DNA from: Acinetobacter sp. | Lineage (GTDB): Bacteria > Pseudomonadota > Gammaproteobacteria > Pseudomonadales > Moraxellaceae | NCBI GenBank assembly: GCA_030152275.1 | Contig: JASLHF010000254.1 | Span: forward strand, 1 to 32,280 | Length of the DNA: 32,280 bases | Direction: 5' to 3' | Notes under the pieces: generated by a model | What the model saw: only the letters and a program-made list of their open reading frames with translations | Databases searched by the model: none | What the model was told of the DNA's origin: nothing | In this document: positions 20,281 to 27,922 of the stretch, piece after piece | Layout: each line of letters opens with the position of its first letter | Numbering within the stretch: position 1 is the first letter of the stretch | Position numbers and translations under genes: made by a program

Positions 20281-20310
20281 ATTTAGAGCTACACTTATAA
20301 GAGAAGAACC

Positions 20311-20336
20311 ACCTGTTGACATCATTGACAGGTTTT
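20311..20336 (+). terminator. Repeat hairpin 1 (copy 1)
   Basis: ACCTGT ... ACAGGT, 11-base loop, then TTT. In copy 2 the outer pair A-T is G-C, a compensatory change that keeps the stem. Confidence 0.6.
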
Positions 20337-20352
20337 AAGATTCAACCAAGCG

Positions 20353-20378
20353 AAGCCGGCCTAACAAGCCGGCTTTTT
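20353..20378 (+). terminator. Repeat hairpin 2 (copy 1)
   Basis: AAGCCGGC, loop CTAACAA, GCCGGCTT, then TTT. Identical in copy 2. Confidence 0.75.
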
Positions 20379-20499
20379 CATGCCTGATGGAAACCGGGCC
20401 GAAGGATTCAAGAGCTCAGTTTTTAGAAAATGAAAATAATCGGAAGTCCTTCCGCCTGATCTTTAGTTGCAACATTTATTAAAGTTCAGAAAAGCAAAA

Positions 20500-20528
20500 A
20501 CCTCAGTGTTAGCGCACTGAGGTCTTTT
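20500..20528 (+). terminator. Repeat hairpin 3 (copy 1)
   Basis: ACCTCAGTG, loop TTAGCG, CACTGAGGT, then CTTTT: 9 bp. In copy 2 the stem has two mismatches. Confidence 0.7.
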
Positions 20529-20568
20529 GATTCCAACCCGCAACGCAGACTTGAGGATCAGAACATAT

Positions 20569-20730
20569 ATGAATTTTAACATCGGGGACTGGATAGTGAA
20601 AGCACTAGAACTCGTTCAAAGACATAAATCAGTGAGAGTTTTTTGTTACTGGATTTTGTTTGTAATAGCTCTATTTGCAATGGGGCCAATCATTGCCTCA
20701 ATTGCAAAGCTAATAGAAGTACTTAAATAA
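20569..20730 (+). CDS. Small membrane protein before the tape measure
   Basis: 53 residues from ATG 20569, with GAGGA ahead (20552-20556); an upstream in-frame ATG at 20527 lies in the third repeat hairpin and is less likely. An amphipathic start (MNFNIGDWIVKALELVQRHK) and one membrane helix (VFCYWILFVIALFAMGPIIASIAKLI). It takes the same place after repeat copy 1 that the gene at 25127 takes after copy 2, but the sequence is unlike that gene. Followed by two terminator hairpins. Function unknown. Confidence 0.6.
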   Translation: MNFNIGDWIVKALELVQRHKSVRVFCYWILFVIALFAMGPIIASIAKLIEVLK

Positions 20731-20733
20731 GAG

Positions 20734-20759
20734 CCAACCTAATACGAGGTTGGTTTTTT
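20734..20759 (+). terminator. Hairpin terminator after the small membrane gene
   Basis: CCAACCT, loop AATACG, AGGTTGG, then six T. The matching element after the second cassette (25302-25329) has CCGACC/GGTCGG, so an A-T pair there is a G-C pair. Confidence 0.8.
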
Positions 20760-20768
20760 AATGTCTGC

Positions 20769-20789
20769 GCGCCTCTAGGCGCTTTTTTT
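20769..20789 (+). terminator. Hairpin directly before the tape measure gene
   Basis: GCGCC (20769-20773), loop TCTA, GGCGC (20778-20782), then seven T. The tape measure ATG lies 19 bases after it. Confidence 0.75.
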
Positions 20790-20808
20790 ATGCCCGCAGG
20801 AAAGCAAA

Positions 20809-23800
20809 ATGACCACTCAAACCAGCCGCTTAGTAATTGAAATTGATTCACGAAATGCCGAGAGAAATACTCGTGCAGTAGCAAATGAGTTGGAGAACTT
20901 AACAACCAAAGGCTACAAAGCTGATGCTCAAATGACAGAAATGTCGAGCTCAATTAAAACCCTTGTGGGCTTCATGGGTGGATTGCTGACAATCAATAAA
21001 GCAATTGCTATGGCCGATGGTTATACGCAAATGGCAGCGCGAATCCGCAATGCAACGTCTAGTGCTGAAGAATATGATTTGGTGCAAAACCGTGTGTTAG
21101 CAACAGCAAATACCACCTATCGCTCATTAAGTGAGGCTCAGGAGGTGTATTTGAGTTTGTCGGGTGGAATGAAATCTCTAGGTAAATCCACAACGCAAAC
21201 TTTGGACTTAGTGGACTCTCTTTCATTCAGCTTTACGCACAATGCCACTCGTACAGATCAAGCTCAATCTGCAATGGATTCACTAGCCAAATCTATGGCT
21301 AAGGGGAAAATTGATGCAGATGCATGGATTTCTATTGTCACGGGCGCAGACAACATTATAGCTGATATGGCCAAAACAACAGGCAAGACTGAAGCTGAAA
21401 TCCGCAAATTGGGTGCAGAGGGTAAAGCATCACTTGAAGATTTAATTAAGACGCTAATTGCCACGCGCGAGCAAAACGAAAAGCTAGCCAATAACATGGA
21501 AAACAGTTTGGCGGATGGTTTTACTTCACTTTCAAATGCTGTAACGGTTTATTTGGGTAAGGCCAATGAATCCACTTCTGCAACTGGAATTATGGCTGGT
21601 GCATTAGGCGAACTTGCTCAAAATTTAGAATCCGTGGCAAATGTTGCAATGCTGGGTGGTGTGGCTTATTTAACAAAAACAATTCTCGCTCAAACCGTTG
21701 CAATTCGCGGATCAGTCACTGAATCACTGAAAAAAAATGCAGCTAATTTAAGTGAAATTGGCACTAATGCAGCATTAACAGCTTCAGAAGCTCGCAAGAC
21801 TGGTGCCATTGCTCAATATACTGCAATGCAGTTAGTTGATGCCAAGGCGACCGCAGCACGTATGACTGGGTTACAGCGACTAACGTACATCCAGGCCACT
21901 GTAATCCCATTAGAAGCGAAGGCAACCCAAGCAACTGCGGCACATACTGCTGCAACTGCGGCGGATACCATTGCTCAAGAAGCAAACAACAAAGCTCGAT
22001 CAAGAGCTGCTGCTTTATACAATCTGATTGGTGGGCCTATTGGGGCTATCACAATTGGTATTACAGCCTTGGCTGCTGGTTATATGTATTTCAGTAGTCG
22101 TGCGGCAGAGGCAAATGCAAAACTTGAAGAGCAGGCTGCGGTAGCAAAGAAAGCCAAAGAAGAATTATTAGCCTTGAAAGGGCTTGAGAAAGATGATGCT
22201 ATTGACAAAATGACAGCTTCATTCGAGCGTCAGAACAAGGCTTTGTCTGAATCGAGTAGTAAAATCAATATGCAGCTTAATGCGATTGAGCAACTTTATA
22301 AAGGCAACAAGGAAGTTGTACAAGTTGTGCAAGATGCGCGTAACGGCACGATTAGCATGACTGAAGCTGTGCAACGCTTTAATGAGTTGCGTATCAGCAA
22401 AGAGGTGTATGAATCTGTTAAAGCTAATACTGTTGAATTTGAAAAAAATGCCAAGGAGGCAACCAACACCAAGACTAAGTTGAGCTTATTTGGTTTTGAA
22501 GTTGAGCTATCAGGCCGAAAAGCACAAACGTCCATTGCAGGTGTGGATGGAAACACTAAAGCACTTAAAGAAAATAAAACCGCTGCAAACAGTGCGGCGG
22601 AGGCACAGAAGAATTTCAAAGCATCTTTGTTTGATCGAGAATTTGAAGCTAAATTAACAAAAGGATTACTGGCAAAGGGATATACACCTGAACAAGTAGC
22701 CAATATGGTTCAAACAGCAAACTGGGCTCAGAAAAACAGTGTGAAGCTCACTAATGACATGTATCAAGCTGGGTTGCAGGTTCTTTCAATAGAGCAGCAG
22801 AACAATAAGGTTATTGAGTCTAGAAATAAAGCATTAAAGGAGAATACAAGCGAGCTTAGCAAACAGCAAAAAGTCATTCAGGCGAGTGCTGCTGTGCAAG
22901 CGAATGCTGCCAAGTACAATTTTTCTGGAATAGAGTCCAAGTACAACTTGCCAAAAGGAACGTTGTCAGCACTTCATGCTATAGAAACAGGAAATACTGG
23001 CAAAACTAATCAAGTAAATAAACAAACTGGCGCGACTGGCGGCTTTCAGTTTTTGTCTGGTACAGCGAAACAATATGGAATAGATGATCGAACCAATCTA
23101 GGTCAATCAGCAGAAGGCGCCGGTAAGTATATGTCGTACTTACTCAAACTTTTTAAAGGTGACTTGGAAAAAGCTGTACGTGCATACCATGCAGGTGAGG
23201 GCAATGTGCAGAAAGGCACCAATATTGGTAAATATAACAATGATTATTGGAAAAAATATCAAAGTTATATGGCTGGCTTAAATGGGTATTCTCTAGGTGA
23301 CATTTCAAGCAAAGATTTTGAACGCATGCTTGAAGAGTCCGTAAAATTTTTGGAAGAACAAGCTAATTCGCGCAAGGCGCTGGAATTGGAGGTTGCTAAC
23401 GAAGTAACTAAAATTCGAGAGAATTTAAAAGACAAGTTGATTGAAATTGATAAAGCTGGTTTTTCTCCTGAGCGCGCCAAGGAATTAAAAGCCGAATATC
23501 AGTCTCGTGCCGATAACGATATAGCAATTGCTGAATATGCTTTAAAAACAAAACTAGATGACTATTCATCATTTAAGAAAACTGAAGATGAGTTGCTTAA
23601 AGATAGTTTTGATCAGAAAAAGTTTTATGCAGCACGTGACATTGAATTATCCAAGGATCAGCGCGATCAAGCCATCAAGTACCTTAACGAGGAGTATCTC
23701 CACGAACTCGGCCTAATCAAATTAGCCAAAGAGCAACGCATTTTCCAAATGCAGCAAGGTCTAATGAATGCTAATGCTCAGTCAGAGCGATATTGGGAGC

Positions 23801-24816
23801 TTGAGCGTCAGCGCATCGAGCTGAATGTTAAAGATCTTGATGAGCGCAACCGACAACTGGCAATTGCCAATGCCTTGCAGGCGGAGGAAAAGCAAAGCAA
23901 TTTCAGTACAGCGGTAAAGCAATGGGGCAGCATCAATGCTGAAATGACTGGCACAACCGAACAATACAATCTTGAAAAAGAGCGCTTTGACCGGCTGGAT
24001 GCATCCCAAGCATTATTTGATGCTGAGCTAGCATTGGCAGGTGAAAACTATGCTTTGAAGGAGCAGGCTTATCAAGCTCACGCAGACCGCATGGCAGCTA
24101 TTGATAATGCCTACCAAGTATCATCCATGCAGCTGCAATTGAGTTACGGTGAGCAGATGGCGTCCAGCATGTCCACTATGATGGGTGCTATGTTTGGTGA
24201 GAAGTCACGTGCCTATGCAGCAGCTTTTGCGGTTGAAAAAGCATTTGCCGTAGCCCAGGCCGCATTAGCAATAGGCCAAAACATTGCTGAAGCATCAAAG
24301 ATAGGTTTTCCATACAATATACCAATGATTGCGGGCGCGATGGCTCAAGGCGCACAAATAGCGTCTATTATCAGTTCAGTCGCACAACCAGCTGGCTACG
24401 CCGACGGCGGCTTCACCGGCATCGGCGGCAAATTCGATCCTGCTGGCATTGTACATAAAGGTGAAGTCGTTTGGTCGCAAGAAGATATCAAGCGCTGGGG
24501 TGGTGTGAACGTAGTTGAAGCTATGCGCACATCACAGCCGCCAAAAGGCTATTCAGACGGCGGCCTGGTGACTCCGCGTGATACTTATCGTGTTGGCATG
24601 GGTACTGTGGATGCGATTAATCGTGGTGCCGATATTCAGGCTGAACGGCAGGCGCAGGCGAATGTTAGGGCGCAGGCGGCTAGTCCTCAAAAAATCATGA
24701 ACAATCTAAGGGTAATCATGGTTAAAGATGAGGATGATGCTAAAGATATGCTCTACGGTCCTGATGGGGAGAAAGCGTTTCTTTATCACCAGCGTCGCAA
24801 TCGCAGTAAAGCATGA
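20809..24816 (+). CDS. Tape measure protein with embedded transglycosylase domain
   Basis: 1335 residues, the longest gene, as expected for a tape measure. The N-terminal 220 residues (MADGYTQMAARIRNATSSAE, TYRSLSEAQEVYLSLS, ADAWISIVTGADNIIADMAK) match the tape-measure N-terminal domain. A hydrophobic pair of helices lies near 395-425 (LIGGPIGAITIGITALAAGYM), fit for membrane contact at injection. Around residues 705-815 is a lytic-transglycosylase-like domain: KYNLPKGTLSALHAIETGN with catalytic Glu near 726, ATGGFQFLSGTA and VRAYHAGEGNV. It would open the cell wall during DNA entry. Long charged coils follow, then a hydrophobic region (YAAAFAVEKAFAVAQAALAI) and Gly-rich GFTGIGGKFDPAGIVHKGE, typical of this end. 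Exactly flanked by the 244-bp repeats. Confidence 0.93.
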   Translation: MTTQTSRLVIEIDSRNAERNTRAVANELENLTTKGYKADAQMTEMSSSIKTLVGFMGGLLTINKAIAMADGYTQMAARIRNATSSAEEYDLVQNRVLATANTTYRSLSEAQEVYLSLSGGMKSLGKSTTQTLDLVDSLSFSFTHNATRTDQAQSAMDSLAKSMAKGKIDADAWISIVTGADNIIADMAKTTGKTEAEIRKLGAEGKASLEDLIKTLIATREQNEKLANNMENSLADGFTSLSNAVTVYLGKANESTSATGIMAGALGELAQNLESVANVAMLGGVAYLTKTILAQTVAIRGSVTESLKKNAANLSEIGTNAALTASEARKTGAIAQYTAMQLVDAKATAARMTGLQRLTYIQATVIPLEAKATQATAAHTAATAADTIAQEANNKARSRAAALYNLIGGPIGAITIGITALAAGYMYFSSRAAEANAKLEEQAAVAKKAKEELLALKGLEKDDAIDKMTASFERQNKALSESSSKINMQLNAIEQLYKGNKEVVQVVQDARNGTISMTEAVQRFNELRISKEVYESVKANTVEFEKNAKEATNTKTKLSLFGFEVELSGRKAQTSIAGVDGNTKALKENKTAANSAAEAQKNFKASLFDREFEAKLTKGLLAKGYTPEQVANMVQTANWAQKNSVKLTNDMYQAGLQVLSIEQQNNKVIESRNKALKENTSELSKQQKVIQASAAVQANAAKYNFSGIESKYNLPKGTLSALHAIETGNTGKTNQVNKQTGATGGFQFLSGTAKQYGIDDRTNLGQSAEGAGKYMSYLLKLFKGDLEKAVRAYHAGEGNVQKGTNIGKYNNDYWKKYQSYMAGLNGYSLGDISSKDFERMLEESVKFLEEQANSRKALELEVANEVTKIRENLKDKLIEIDKAGFSPERAKELKAEYQSRADNDIAIAEYALKTKLDDYSSFKKTEDELLKDSFDQKKFYAARDIELSKDQRDQAIKYLNEEYLHELGLIKLAKEQRIFQMQQGLMNANAQSERYWELERQRIELNVKDLDERNRQLAIANALQAEEKQSNFSTAVKQWGSINAEMTGTTEQYNLEKERFDRLDASQALFDAELALAGENYALKEQAYQAHADRMAAIDNAYQVSSMQLQLSYGEQMASSMSTMMGAMFGEKSRAYAAAFAVEKAFAVAQAALAIGQNIAEASKIGFPYNIPMIAGAMAQGAQIASIISSVAQPAGYADGGFTGIGGKFDPAGIVHKGEVVWSQEDIKRWGGVNVVEAMRTSQPPKGYSDGGLVTPRDTYRVGMGTVDAINRGADIQAERQAQANVRAQAASPQKIMNNLRVIMVKDEDDAKDMLYGPDGEKAFLYHQRRNRSKA

Positions 24817-24817
24817 G

Positions 24818-24837
24818 GCTCATTTTGGTGAGCTTTT
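24818..24837 (+). terminator. Terminator after the tape measure gene
   Basis: GCTCA, loop TTTTGG, TGAGC, followed by TTTT; begins next to the stop codon. Repeat copy 2 starts 2 bases later. Confidence 0.65.
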
Positions 24838-24869
24838 CTATTTAGAGCTACACTTATAAGAGAAGAACC

Positions 24870-24895
24870 GCCTGTTGACATTGTTGACAGGCTTT
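24870..24895 (+). terminator. Repeat hairpin 1 (copy 2)
   Basis: GCCTGT ... ACAGGC with an 11-base loop, then TTTAAT. Compensatory to copy 1 (A-T replaced by G-C). Confidence 0.6.
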
Positions 24896-24911
24896 AATAT
24901 CCAACCAAGCG

Positions 24912-24937
24912 AAGCCGGCCTAACAAGCCGGCTTTTT
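24912..24937 (+). terminator. Repeat hairpin 2 (copy 2)
   Basis: AAGCCGGC, loop CTAACAA, GCCGGCTT, then TTT. Confidence 0.75.
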
Positions 24938-25126
24938 CATGCCTGATGGAAACCGGGCCGGAGGATTCATAAGCTCAGTTTTTAGAAAATGAAAATAATT
25001 GGAAGTCCTTCCGCCTGATCTTTAGTTGCAACATTTATTAAAGTTCAGAAAAGCAAAAACCCCAGTGTTGTAGCACCGAGGTTCTTAAATTAATTCAACC
25101 GACAAGTGATTTGGAGTCAAATTTAT

Positions 25127-25276
25127 ATGGGTGATCATACCTCAAATTCTCAATTAAAGGTAGATGGAAAAATGAGCGAAAAAGGCGCAGACCGTGTAGG
25201 TTTATTGCAGGCTATTGCATTGATTATCTTTATCAGTGGTTTAGTAGTTATAGGCATCATCTTGGCGCTTAAATAG
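25127..25276 (+). CDS. Small membrane protein (paralogue of 15247-15375)
   Basis: 49 residues from ATG 25127, behind TTGGAG. A polar start (MGDHTSNSQLKVDGK), then MSEKGADRVG and a membrane helix (LLQAIALIIFISGLVVIGIILAL). MSEKGADRVG is clearly related to MSEQGADKAG of the protein at 15247, and QLKVDGK to the QVKVGGK coded just before it, so this copy shows the intact N-terminus. An internal ATG (25172) could also start. It lies after repeat copy 2 and before a terminator. Function unknown; a place beside tail genes is conserved between the two copies. Confidence 0.65.
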   Translation: MGDHTSNSQLKVDGKMSEKGADRVGLLQAIALIIFISGLVVIGIILALK

Positions 25277-25301
25277 AGATAATAAATGAATACATCTTAG
25301 A

Positions 25302-25329
25302 GCCGACCCAAAAACGAGGTCGGTTTTTT
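25302..25329 (+). terminator. Hairpin terminator after the small membrane gene
   Basis: CCGACC, loop CAAAAACGA, GGTCGG, then six T, followed by AATGTCT as after the equivalent hairpin at 20734-20759. Confidence 0.8.
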
Positions 25330-25352
25330 AATGTCTAAAATTCGAGGACAAA

Positions 25353-26564
25353 ATGAAAATACAAACCAAATATGGCGAAGTGCATGTATTAACAGATTGC
25401 CCTCTGCTTGATTCAACTGAGCGTCTTGAGTTTAAAACTGAGGTGCATGAAGCATTTGATGGCAGTGAAGAGCGCTATATTCAGCGCGATGCACCGCGCC
25501 AAGTGTTGAGCTTCAATTACGTGAATATGCAGAAGGCTATGGGTGATATGTTTCACATGCTCTATGCAAATTTACGCAAACAGTGGGGTATACCGTTGCC
25601 TCAGTTTCGACAGACCATCCAAGATATTGATAACGATGATTTCATTATCATGGACACGACAGCACATCCAGCCGACCTTAGAGTTGGTTTTCTTTTGCTT
25701 GAAAGTTCAGAGGGATTCCAAACTGCAGAAGCTGTGAGCATTGGCCGTTACATCATTGTGCAGGAAGAAATTCGAGATCCAGAGACGGATGAGATTATTC
25801 AAGAGTTAATCACTGAATACCAAGATGGCTTTCGACTCGCAGCCAATGTAACAGTAACAAATGCTTCAATCATGCCGCTGCGGATCTGCATCATTGATGG
25901 TGATGCCTCAATTAATGCTGGTGGATTTTGGTCAAGCGCAAGTGTTGTATTTCGAGTAATTGCAGAAGATTTGCCAGAGCATGCGGGCGATGTACCAGAG
26001 CAGTACCAAAGCAATGATATTTATTTCAAGCCCTTATTGCTGGACGGCAATGCTTTAGAAATGACGCTGACGCAGCACCAAGATATTGTCGATGGCGATG
26101 TTGGCGGCTTTCAAGACTTCACCCACTGGGCCAAACCGCGGTATTTAAAGCCTTTTAAGTCATTGCTGAGGAACTGGAGTGAATACAGCGCGTACCGGCG
26201 CTTCCTGTTCCGCCGAATGGGTCGCTATCAAGCTTTTTGGCTACCGCTGTATGAGAAGCATCTGAACATTCTGAACACCGGCAATATCACCACTTCTCTC
26301 AGCACAAATACCAAATATTTGTTTGAAGCCGATCGTAAGCATATTGCAGTGAAGCGTAAAGACGGCACTTGGACGGCACATGAAATCACGGCCAAGACTG
26401 GCGGCTCATTGACGGTTTCACCGGCAATCAATGCCCAGCGCAATAACATTCAAACCATTTGCTATTTGGGCCTGCACCGGCTTGATGCGGATCAAATCGA
26501 ATTTCAATTTTTAGGCGCACATAAAACACAAGTCACTGTGCCCATTGTGGAGCTTTCATCATGA
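25353..26564 (+). CDS. Tail tip protein, distal-tail-like
   Basis: 403 residues, first gene of the tail tip cluster. It starts MKIQTKYGEVHVLTDCPLLD and is beta-rich with aromatic segments (HWAKPRYLKPFKSLLRNWSE, RRFLFRRMGRYQAFWLPLYE). The 'YRRFLFRRMGRYQAFWLP' segment recalls tail proteins around the distal tail ring, where a G-R-Y-x-x-F-W-L-P type motif is common next to BR0599 proteins. No enzyme motif. It would form the ring or hub between tube and fibre. ATGA overlap with the next gene. Family not firmly identified. Confidence 0.65.
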   Translation: MKIQTKYGEVHVLTDCPLLDSTERLEFKTEVHEAFDGSEERYIQRDAPRQVLSFNYVNMQKAMGDMFHMLYANLRKQWGIPLPQFRQTIQDIDNDDFIIMDTTAHPADLRVGFLLLESSEGFQTAEAVSIGRYIIVQEEIRDPETDEIIQELITEYQDGFRLAANVTVTNASIMPLRICIIDGDASINAGGFWSSASVVFRVIAEDLPEHAGDVPEQYQSNDIYFKPLLLDGNALEMTLTQHQDIVDGDVGGFQDFTHWAKPRYLKPFKSLLRNWSEYSAYRRFLFRRMGRYQAFWLPLYEKHLNILNTGNITTSLSTNTKYLFEADRKHIAVKRKDGTWTAHEITAKTGGSLTVSPAINAQRNNIQTICYLGLHRLDADQIEFQFLGAHKTQVTVPIVELSS

Positions 26565-27478
26565 AAACGAGAGCGGAACTTTATCAATTTAAACACGGAA
26601 CTCGCACTTGGTATTTTACAAATCAGCGTAAAGCTATTTTGCATGCTGAGGTTGAGTATTTACCTATTCGTGGTCTGCAGCGCACAGCAATTGAAGATGA
26701 AAGTATTGATAAGTGCGATACCGAAATCACTTTACCTCAAATGAGTCTTTTGAATGCTGGTGGTGAAAACCTTGCTGCCGTATTTGTTGGAAAGATCTTT
26801 TATGGCGGTGTCACAGTCACAATCCTTGAGCTGTATCAAAACGAAACGCTGGTGCTGCATAAGGGACGTGTGACGCAGCCCAAATTTGATGAAGATGAAG
26901 ATAAGCTGACGCTGGTGTGTGAAACCGGTGAATCATATTTAAACCGCAATATTTTGACGCGGAAGTTTCAGTACTCTTGCCCAAACTCAATCTATGACCG
27001 CTGGTGCGGGCTTAAGTTTGAAGACTGGGCGTTTGATGTTGAAGTGACTGCGATCAATGGCCTAAAGGTTTCATTTGATGTGGTGCCCACTCAGGTTTTG
27101 GATGCAGCCGGCAATCCAATGTTTGAGCAGATCTCTGTATTAGATGAAGAAGGAAATCCTGTTTTAGATGAACAGGGTAATCCTACTTTTGAAAATGGAG
27201 ATCCGATCATGGAAACCAAGAGTTACCCGGACCAATGGCTGAATTTAGGGTTGATGCTGAAAGATGGTGTACATACCTTAATTACGACCAGCAGCGCGAA
27301 TAGCTTCACGTTATACCGTCAGCATGTCAGTTTAGCGGTGGGCGATGTTTTCTCAGTTGTACCTGGTTGCGATCAATCTAAAAAAATGTGTGATGAAAAG
27401 TTTAATAATTGGGCGCGCTATGCGGGCCATCAATTTATTCCGAACAGCAACCCGATTTACACTCAATTAATTAAGTGA
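26561..27478 (+). CDS. BR0599-family phage tail protein (DUF2163-like)
   Basis: 305 residues. Conserved blocks: ELYQFKHGTRTWYFT at the start, VTQPKFDEDEDKLTLVCE, NILTRKFQYSCPNSIYDRWC and the C-terminal VVPGCDQSKKMCDEKFNNWA followed by RYAGHQFIPNSNP. The cysteine set (SCPN.IYDRWCG and GCD.S...C...FNN...F.G....P..NP) is the mark of the BR0599 family and may bind metal. The protein acts in tail tip assembly next to the hub. An insert at about 185-220 carries GNPMFE, GNPVLD, GNPTFE and NGDPIME, a short tandem motif. ATGA coupling before, 7-base gap after. Confidence 0.82.
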   Translation: MKTRAELYQFKHGTRTWYFTNQRKAILHAEVEYLPIRGLQRTAIEDESIDKCDTEITLPQMSLLNAGGENLAAVFVGKIFYGGVTVTILELYQNETLVLHKGRVTQPKFDEDEDKLTLVCETGESYLNRNILTRKFQYSCPNSIYDRWCGLKFEDWAFDVEVTAINGLKVSFDVVPTQVLDAAGNPMFEQISVLDEEGNPVLDEQGNPTFENGDPIMETKSYPDQWLNLGLMLKDGVHTLITTSSANSFTLYRQHVSLAVGDVFSVVPGCDQSKKMCDEKFNNWARYAGHQFIPNSNPIYTQLIK

Positions 27479-27485
27479 GGGAATT

Positions 27486-27731
27486 ATGTATATAGCGCCG
27501 TGGGTCATCTATGCAATGCTGGCGCTGATGGTTGTCACAGCCGCTTACAGCTACTACGCAATGCGAAAAGCGCAGAAGAAAAATCAGCAATCGGCGAATC
27601 AGCTTGATGGAACAATTGCTGATGAAGGCGTTTCATTCAGTGATAATGCTGGAAGCCCGCATGTTTACGGGAATATTACGCACATTTATGGACAAAACAC
27701 CACGCCAATTAAATCCAAGGGCGGTAAATAA
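27486..27731 (+). CDS. Small tail-cluster protein with N-terminal membrane helix
   Basis: 81 residues. A hydrophobic N-terminus (MYIAPWVIYAMLALMVVTAAYSYYAM) then RKAQKKNQQ and a polar C-terminal domain (ADEGVSFSDNAGSPHVYGNI, then HIYGQNTTPIKSKGGK). A gene of this size and shape is commonly found between BR0599 and the tip genes of such phages. Possibly a tail tip plug or a membrane-bound assembly factor; not known. Start behind GAGGGAATT; stop overlaps the next start (TAATG). Confidence 0.7.
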   Translation: MYIAPWVIYAMLALMVVTAAYSYYAMRKAQKKNQQSANQLDGTIADEGVSFSDNAGSPHVYGNITHIYGQNTTPIKSKGGK

Positions 27732-27922
27732 TGAAGATTTATATGTCAGATATACGAAAGGCCGGAATGTGTGCTCGCGGATCGCGGGCATTTTTTTTGG
27801 CACAAGGCTGGGATTATTCAGATTTTCTTCAAAACGGTATCGATTTGATAATTGTTGAGCAGGTCAATGATGCGATGGCGCAGCAAGTAGTGGAGTATGT
27901 AAAAAATGGGCGGAAGCAGTAA
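27731..27922 (+). CDS. Small conserved tail-cluster protein
   Basis: 63 residues: MKIYMSDIRKAGMCARGSRA, then FLAQGWDYSDFLQNGIDLII and a C-terminal helix. 'MCARG.R.F....G.D.SDF..NGI' is a pattern I recognise from small proteins placed right before the tail tip gene in many Gram-negative siphophages, function unknown. It overlaps the next gene by 17 bases and the previous by one. Confidence 0.75.
   Translation: MKIYMSDIRKAGMCARGSRAFFLAQGWDYSDFLQNGIDLIIVEQVNDAMAQQVVEYVKNGRKQ

Larger units (their letters stand above)
20280..20523 (+). repeat. 244-bp direct repeat, copy 1 (before the tape measure)
   Basis: Pairs with 24839-25082 at a constant offset of 4559 bases without gaps; by eye 15 of 244 bases differ (about 94% identity). 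It contains three hairpins (20311-20336, 20353-20378, 20500-20528) and no gene of normal size. The part GGCCGAAGGA / TCCTTCCGCC (around 20397 and 20445) can also pair over about 10 bp with one mismatch. A small membrane-protein gene follows each copy. The repeats flank the tape measure module exactly. Confidence 0.9.
24839..25082 (+). repeat. 244-bp direct repeat, copy 2 (after the tape measure)
   Basis: Second copy of 20280-20523. It contains hairpins at 24870-24895 (GCCTGT/ACAGGC), 24912-24937 (AAGCCGGC/GCCGGCTT) and a decayed third one at 25059-25082. Differences lie mostly in loops and in the third hairpin. It holds no gene of normal size; the stretch from 24817 to 25126 is otherwise non-coding. 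Confidence 0.9.

Noticed and set aside
20380..20459. Two tiny overlapping ORFs (17 and 9 codons, ATGA overlap) in the 244-bp repeat, also at 24939-25018
   Set aside because: No ribosome binding site, and the two copies differ by two amino-acid-changing codons in the longer frame (only one silent change, in the shorter), so coding is not supported.
24839..25082. 244-bp repeat as an insertion sequence or MITE
   Set aside because: No terminal inverted repeats at the ends, no target duplication seen, and both copies lie in the same orientation in equivalent places before small membrane genes.
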